Source: Myxocyprinus asiaticus (lineage: Eukaryota > Chordata > Actinopteri > Cypriniformes > Catostomidae). From it: a stretch of DNA of 64,000 nucleotides. The notes under the pieces were generated by a model. That model was given only the letters and a program-made list of their open reading frames with translations. It searched no databases and was not told the origin of the DNA. Within the stretch, counting starts at the first letter, position 1; the number at the start of each line of letters is the position of its first letter. Location: positions 23,112,931-23,176,930 of the forward strand of contig NC_059372.1 in assembly GCF_019703515.2 (NCBI RefSeq), read 5' to 3'. Both the position numbers and the translations under genes were made by a program. Positions 57,715 to 64,000 of this stretch are shown here, piece after piece.

Positions 57715-58412
57715 TCCAACCTTTTTTTTTTTTTTTTTTTAAATGGGTGAGACAAAGAGTTAATTTGTCAAATAAAAGCTAATGACTTCCACTCCATTTC
57801 TAAAATTGGGATTTGAGAAATCTTAAATAGTCAAAGCATTGGGCAACCTACTGCCAACTGAAACCTACATTAGTTGCTAAGAGACCAGAGGGGAGGAAAT
57901 TTGCCTTGTCATGGAAGATGACTTATAATGGGCTCCACATACAACACCTTATTGCAGTAGCCAGTTCAGAGCAGATGTCAACCAATATAAAAAATTAAAA
58001 AGACCACCAACTACTAGTTCAAAAGGACTTGTTTGCCTCTATCTTGAACAACCATCTCCTTTGGCCCCTTTCTCACAGCAGTTACAGGGGGAGGGGCTAA
58101 TGTCACTTAATTTAGGGGCTTTTGTCCCCATCTCCAATGGGAGTTTCATGAGAAAATACTGCCGGAGGTGCAACAATTGTCAATAGAAGAGTTGACTGTT
58201 TACACAGTTTAAACTGACTTCTTTAGAGGTGGAACCAACCCCTCCATACCAAACCGGATACAAGACCAAATCCTTATAACAAGTCTTAAACTGCAGGTGA
58301 TAAAACAAAGATCAAAGACAACAGTGCTGTCCTAAAAGATTTTGCCATTTACCCAAGAATGGATCTGACCGTGTCATTTGGTAATGTCTCAAGTAAAATT
58401 ATGCCATTGTTG
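57715..58412. other. Unassigned non-coding sequence
   Basis: Starts with a T20-type run (about 57721-57740). Nothing else recognised. Confidence 0.35.
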
Positions 58413-58413
58413 A

Positions 58414-58721
58414 AGGGATAGCTTACCCTAAATATGAAAATTATGTCATTATTTACTCACCATCGTGTTGTTCCAAACTTGTATGACTTTCTTTTGTGGA
58501 ACACAAAAAGGGGATGTTAGACAGAATGTTAGCCTCAGTCACCATTCACTTTCACTCTTTTTTTTTTTTTTTTTTCATACAATGACAGTGAATGGTCACT
58601 GAGTCTGTTTTTCTTCCGGACATCTATTGTGTTCCACGGAAAAATGAAAGTGATACTGGTTTGGAAATGGTTTACTGATGTGGGTGAGTAAATAATGACA
58701 GAATTGTCTGAACTATCCCAT
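58414..58721. mobile_element. Fold-back miniature element (family D, short form)
   Basis: Arms 'aagggatagcttaccctaaa' / 'tctgaactatcccataaac', 'ttgttccaaacttgtatgac' / 'tgatactggtttggaaatgg', and a T17 loop at about 58558-58575. Left flank TGAA is a likely decayed TTAA. Confidence 0.83.
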
Positions 58722-60429
58722 AAACTAAAAGCCAACAAACACAACCAGAGGTATCTGGGATGAATGTTAATGGTATTCCCAGTGCAGGACAAAGCCAAAT
58801 AAGGCTTTGTTCACACAGCAGGAAAAATCTTTTTTTTTTTTTTTTGAGTGACTGTTCAAAGTGCAAGTTATTTGGCCAGATCAGATTTTCTGTTCCAACT
58901 ACAGTCGATTTTGCTATCACATCCACATTAGTTGTCATGGTAATGCAGCAAACTTGCATATATTCACCATGCATGAGATTTTAGCGATGGATATTTTACC
59001 ATTGATTATGCTTTTCATGAGGGCAGTATCCAAATATGAACATTCTTCACAGACAATGGCTTAAAAATGGGAGAGGTGGCATATGCAATGTTTGTTGCTG
59101 CCCGTTTTAGAGGGGACGTCCTGTATTTTGGCTGAAATTACGATGTCCCATACAGGACGCCTTTTATCTTGGGGTCCTGTATTTTAGCAGTGAGCGAAAA
59201 ATCCCATATTGAAGGCTTTGTGTCCCATATTAAATCATAAAAAGGTCGGACAGTGAGACGACCCGCATCCTGAGATGAAACGCTCAAAATCCTCAAGCAT
59301 CCCGTATTCTATAATTTATATAATTTATAATTATAATTAATAATTATAATAATTATAATAATATTCGCGTGACATTCAATACTTTATCGCGTTGTGGTTT
59401 CTCACAACCGGTATGGGTTACTGCACCTTAGCACATCTCTTTGAGTAAGTTAAGCCAACCTCTGTATTATTATTATAAGAGGTCTGCAGTGCTTTGCGTG
59501 CCCTGTAACATATAAATGACATATGGGTGTGTTCCATTCAGAAGTGATGATCTCTATGCCCTGTTCCTTAAAGACTTTGCCTTCCACTGTGAGTTTTATA
59601 GGGCTGAGATGTGTAATAAAACAGGCTGATCTCACTTTTGAAGTAATTTTTATTGAAAATTCTGTTTTTAACAGGCCATCATTATTGTATTAAATTCGAA
59701 GTGCCCTGTGAAGGCATTCATTATGCCGTTCGGAGCGCAGTATGTTTTCTCATCGCAAAACCTGACGTATAACAACCATCGAGCACAGCAAATGATGAAG
59801 GAAAGAAAAAAACACATGAAATCCGATCTCACCGTTCAGACTAAGATGCATTAAGAAAAATTTGATTTTAATCTGATTCCAAACAACCTACGAATATGGT
59901 TTGGATGAGGCTTGTAAAAATCTGATTTAATGTGTTTTTGTCCTGTTCAGACTACAAAAACCTATATGGATTTGAGTGACAGTGTCCAAAAAATCTTTTT
60001 TTTTTTTTTTTTTTCCTGCCTGTGTGAACAGCTCAGTGCCTGCCACCACTTAGGCTAAGTACTGAGCTGCAGTACCCACTAAACACTGAACAACCATGTG
60101 GCTCACATCAAAGGCCCAGCAGTCTGCATATGCAAACATTTACAGCCCCACTCCATACACACAAGTCTAATCAGTCAGAACTTTTGATCACTAAATCAGA
60201 ATGGATTTTACTTTTAATTCGAAGTTCGTTCTTACCGTCTACATTAAGAATGTTCTCAAACAAGCAACTCAATTAAAAAAGAGTCTTTGACCCCTGAAAT
60301 ACCTTAACAATAGGTGAAAAACAAAACAAAATTATCAATTCCAAAAAAGTAATAATTATAATAAATTGAACAAAATAAACCAGATCCTAGTCAGGTTTCC
60401 AAGGTGTGCAAAGCAATAAAAACTAAATC
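58722..60429. other. Unassigned sequence
   Basis: 59310-59355 is a run of AATTATAA-type palindromes. 59095-59300 ('gtcctgtattttggctgaaa', 'tgtcccatacaggacgcctt') has internal self-similarity of an old element. T tract at about 59996-60014. No gene. Confidence 0.3.
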
Positions 60430-60469
60430 TGAACTTTGGGGTTTCTGCACCAGGTAGCAAAACCTTTCC

Positions 60470-60905
60470 TGACATCATTGAAGTGGGAGACCCACATTGA
60501 CTCCATTGTGAAAAAGGCCCAGCACAGGTTGTACTTCCTTCGCCAGCTGAGGAAATTCAACCTGCCACAGGCGCTACTGATACAGTTTTCTCAGCAGTCA
60601 TTGAGTCTGTCCTCTGCACTTCAGTAACTGTCTGGTTTGGTTCAGCTACGAAATCAGACATCAGAAGACTACAAAGGACAGTTCGGACTGCTGAGAGGAT
60701 TATTGGTTGCCCCCTGCCCCCCTTCAAGAACTATACACTTCCAGAGTGAGGAAAAAGGCTGGAAAAATCACTCTGGACCCCACTCACCCTGCCCACTACC
60801 TTTTTGAACTGTTGCCTTCTGGCCGACGCTTCAGAGCTCTGAGCACCAGAACCGTCAGGCACAGGAACAGTTTTTTCCCTCAGGCTATTCATCTCATGAA
60901 CAGTT
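60470..60905 (+). pseudogene. LINE reverse-transcriptase ORF, C-terminal remnant
   Basis: Reads LTSLKWETHIDSIVKKAQHR, LYFLRQLRKFNLPQALLIQF, then after a one-base frame change near 60590 continues through PLQELYTSRVRKKAGKITLD and FELLPSGRRFRALSTRTVRH to SFFPQAIHLMNS and a stop at 60905-60907. This is the region downstream of the polymerase domain in L2-type ORF2. No catalytic motif is present. Confidence 0.87.
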
Positions 60906-61100
60906 AAATTGCCCCACTGAGCAATAACTATGTGCAATACACAGTTTAGTCTTTTTTTTATATTTATCCAACACATCCAACCTCTTCTGCCATTTCATTC
61001 CTCTGAAAAAAAACAAAAAACAAAAAAAACATTTGCACTGTACAGAACAGATTTGTATTTGCACTGTACATAACATTGTTTTAGATTTGCACTACCCATG

Positions 61101-61131
61101 TGTATGTGTATGTATGTATGTATGTATGTGT
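61101..61131. repeat. (TATG)n microsatellite
   Basis: About six to seven TATG/TGTG units within the LINE 3' UTR. Confidence 0.9.
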
Positions 61132-61289
61132 GTGTCTGTACGTATGTGTATAATTCATTTTATTTTTTATTATTATCTATGTCTTGCTGCTGTTTTTGTA
61201 TTGTTGTGCACTGGAAGCTCCTGTCACCAAAACAAATTCCTTATATGTGTAAGCATACTTGGTAATAAAGCTGATTCTGATTCTGATTG

Positions 61290-62119
61290 CCGAACATGAA
61301 AACACTATACCCCCTTCTGAGGGGCCGGGAGGAGCAAACCAAGGCCTTCTTGCTGTCAGTTGTCTGGCCCCAATGGAAGCTATGGTCAAGGGGGCCCCAC
61401 GTGATGGTTGCATTAAAGTGTAAGCTTTTGCAGTTCCTTTTTCTGTTGCTAGAAACCCAGGTAAAGGCATCTCAGACCACCACAGACAAGGAGAGGAAAA
61501 TCAATTTGCGCCCAGTCAAGCAAAACAGCATTGTAAATGTCACAGAGCAACAAGTAGGCAGACAATCAAACTCCTAAATATTCTCCACTTAGAGCTCAGG
61601 GGAGAGGCTTGTTGTTGAAAAGTTTCAATTCCAGTATTTCACAAAACAAAGACCACAAGATTAAAGACGAGTGGGCAATCTTAAGGGGGCGGCAGTCAAA
61701 GAGAGTGCATGACACTTTTCCTCCCCTTCCCCACAGATACTCTCTTTAAATATCACATTTCACCTCTAATTAAACAAAGGCAAAATTAAATCCTCATGGA
61801 TGAATACTAATAAAGGTCACACACAGGTAAAAAAAACACTTTAAAAGTATTTTATTTTTTTATAGGTGGATGATTCTATCTATTATGGTAAGCGTCTGTT
61901 AAAGCTGAAGTGCGCAATTTTTCCCAGCTTAATATGCAGAGACAATTATATCCAAGCCATTTGTAGGTTGATTTCCCCGAAAAGTGTAAACACTGTTGCT
62001 CTGTGGTGCAACACACAAAATTACTCTAAAATTACTGACAAAAATGTTTGTTCGCATTTTCGGCTATATAACAACTTACATCTGCACAGACAATGAAGCA
62101 AACAATAAAGATGAACTTG
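61290..62119. other. Unassigned sequence
   Basis: 61895-62080 ('gttaaagctgaagtgcgcaa') resembles the left end of a TTAA-type element, but no right end is found. No gene. Confidence 0.3.
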
Positions 62120-62290
62120 AACTAAGGCCACATCCACACTAATCCTGTTCGTTGTCCAATGTACACGTAAATGGAGCGCGTTTTCTAAATACTTCATTTT
62201 CGCTGGAGGAAAATGCAGATCTAGTGTGGATGAGAGGTGTAATCGTAGCGAAATCATAGTTTTCAAATGAAAACGTATTATGGTGATTCA
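62120..62290. mobile_element. Miniature element fragment
   Basis: Starts 'aaggccacatccacactaat' and contains 'ttttcaaatgaaaacgtatt' on the other side; the same words occur at 29840-29995. Confidence 0.5.
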
Positions 62291-62360
62291 TGTCATATTG
62301 GACTTGCCACAATTATGAGATTCTGACTTCTTTGTAGAATTCTTAATTACAAGACGTAAA

Positions 62361-62589
62361 CTTATGCTGCATTCCATTCAACTCAAAGTCGGGTTTTCCA
62401 ACTTCCTACTAGGAAAGTGCAATAGAACACCACTTGAGGTCAGAATTCCAACTTGGAAACTTGTTTTTGCCGTGATGCAGATGCGTCAAACCCCTACTAA
62501 GCTAAGGGGAGCATTACAGTTCTGTTTCCTTGCACTTTATGATCGCAAGTAGGAATATCCCACATCCGACTTGAACGCAGCGGCATAAG
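62361..62589. mobile_element. Short fold-back element of 229 bp
   Basis: Ends CTTATGCTGC and GCGGCATAAG are inverted partners, and the match continues inward with 'attcaactcaaagtcggg' / 'tccgacttgaacg'. No coding capacity. Confidence 0.7.
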
Positions 62590-62792
62590 AAATCTGTGAA
62601 AGCTCTGATTTAAAAGTGGTGATGTTATGTAAAAAGAACCAATATGGCATTGGCCTCAACAGTTAAAGGTAGTGAACATATATTTCTGTTTGATATGCCA
62701 TTTTATTATGCCATTGTTGGAGCACTTTCTTTGTACTTAAACATTTTACAAAAACAAATAGAGGTGAATTAATGAATGAATGTATGTAGAGA

Positions 62793-64000
62793 TTAGGGCT
62801 GGGCAATTATTCAAATTTTATGAATAATTGTAATTTTATTTCTCTGTGCAGACAGCGCCGCAACTGTGAGTTGTGTGAAGTGACCGGGGAAGAGACTGAA
62901 TCTTGTGGGCTGATGCACACTCTGGCGCTGGGACGCTCGTCACTCGCGTGTGTTTGCTGCAGCTACATTATAACATGATGGCTCACGATGTAGTGAATCA
63001 TAATTTATGTGACATGTTCACTGTGTGTATCTTATCATGAAGAAAATCGGTGATATGCTGCTCTATTAAGAAGAGAAAGTTTGTTTTTTGTGAGTTAAAG
63101 ATGGATCGAAGTGAACATAGAGGTGAGAGAGCGCAGTCTTGGCCCGTTATACACTGGAACAAAATTTGTTTTTGATTAGTCTTTTTTTGGCTTGTTTTCC
63201 AAAATAAAATCTAAAACTCCTTTGAAACAATGTACATTTACTTTAGGAGCTATACTGCAGAAGAAAAAATTTATCGGAGAATGTTGAATACAATATTTAA
63301 TCAGGGCTCGACGTTAACGCTTGTCCAGGACAAGTGGATTTTTGAAGGGGCAAGTGAAAGAATTTTACTTGCCCGACTGGACAAGCAGACTGATTAAAAC
63401 GTCAATAACGAAAAAATAGCCAGCTATATTTGTGATAGCCTAGGCCTGTGTCACTTATTAGAAAGTTTATATTCTTATTTTGCTGTTGAAAGTAATCCAG
63501 ATCACGTAATTTTATAATTCGCTAGTGATTTAGTAACAGCAGCGCCCTGTTTGATTGACAGGCGGCATATGTGTATGTACTGAACATGCTCGTGTTCCGA
63601 AAATGCTCGTGCTAATGCGCACATGAACAGTCAAATACATTTCAAAATTCCTCCAAAAAGCCCGACTTGGTGAGGTATTCATGTATACACAGAGAGTGAT
63701 GTCTAAAGTGAACGTAAACAGTGGAGAAAAAAAGCGGATTTGTAAAAAATGTCGGACTTGTAAGTGTAAATGTAAGCTAATAGACCTTCTGCTGTCTAGT
63801 GTGTCATTATAATAATCAAACAACCAGGACAAGAAAACGAGAAAACACTCACTGCTCTTGACTGCGTAACTTTAGTAGCTTTAAAAAGTATTCATGTATT
63901 ATAATCAGACAGGAAAGACCAGTTAATGCATGATGTTTCCAAGTCAGAGTAATCCTATTAAATAATCGTGATCTCAATTTTGACCAAAATAATTATGATT
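62793..64000. mobile_element. hAT-like element running off the window, with a second one inside
   Basis: Starts TAGGGCTGGGCAATTATTCA (62793). The window ends in 'ttgaccaaaataattatgat', which matches the approach to the opposite end of this type. At 63302 a second hAT-type start, CAGGGCTCGACGTTAACGCT, begins inside it ('gacaagtggatttttgaagg'). No transposase frame is visible. Confidence 0.55.

Larger units (their letters stand above)
60430..61289 (+). mobile_element. L2-like LINE, 3' end only
   Basis: The extreme C-terminus of a LINE reverse-transcriptase ORF followed by a 3' UTR that finishes 'taataaagctgattctgatt' and 'ctgattg', the short tandem TGATTC ending typical of L2-type elements. 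Truncated at the 5' side like most LINE copies. A (TATG)n tract lies in the UTR. Confidence 0.88.

Overview
The window looks like intergenic or intronic DNA from a cyprinid-type teleost fish (carp, goldfish or barb-like). The evidence is the repeat content: a fish Tc1-type transposon, a fish-type DIRS tyrosine-recombinase retrotransposon, tRNA-derived SINEs, an L2-like LINE tail, many TTAA-flanked miniature elements of the kind common in cyprinids, and hAT elements with 8-bp target duplications. I recognise no host protein-coding exon, rRNA or functional tRNA. Almost all open frames here are chance frames in AT-rich DNA or fragments of mobile elements. Names are from sequence memory only; no search was run.

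Layout. 0-4 kb: a (TA)n tract, a nearly complete Tc1 element (1737-3319) with 201-bp inverted repeats and a dead transposase, then a 604-bp TTAA-flanked miniature element. 4-9.5 kb: a GC-rich block that is a decayed DIRS-like retrotransposon on the minus strand (gag, RT, RNase H, tyrosine recombinase; 5' end at about 9.5 kb). 11-12.9 kb: two TTAA-type elements, the second carrying a SINE with an 11-bp target duplication. 14-31 kb: mostly unassigned sequence with scattered Tc1-derived elements (14.2, 22.6, 25.2, 27.3 kb), TTAA elements (27.2 and 28.8 kb, each with another element inside) and hAT elements (29.0 and 31.6 kb).

33.3-35.2 kb holds the oddest object: a roughly 1.9-kb, stop-poor, proline-rich open region made of successive tandem-repeat blocks with periods divisible by three, open in several frames on both strands, followed by a T/G-rich tail and an ATTAAA signal. 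37.5-48.4 kb: more hAT-like, Tc1 and TTAA elements, SINEs, and a nested cluster at 46.9-48.4 kb containing a 5'-truncated SINE with a perfect 13-bp duplication and a Myb/SANT-like protein fragment. 49.2-50.3 kb: a hAT element with a perfect 8-bp duplication. 57.2-57.7 kb: a roughly 130-bp minisatellite. 60.4-61.3 kb: the 3' end of an L2-like LINE. The right edge lies inside a hAT-like element that runs out of the window.

The elements do not form one system. They are a record of successive insertions, and the nesting gives a relative order. No coding element appears able to move itself: each shows lost catalytic residues, frameshifts, stops or internal deletions.
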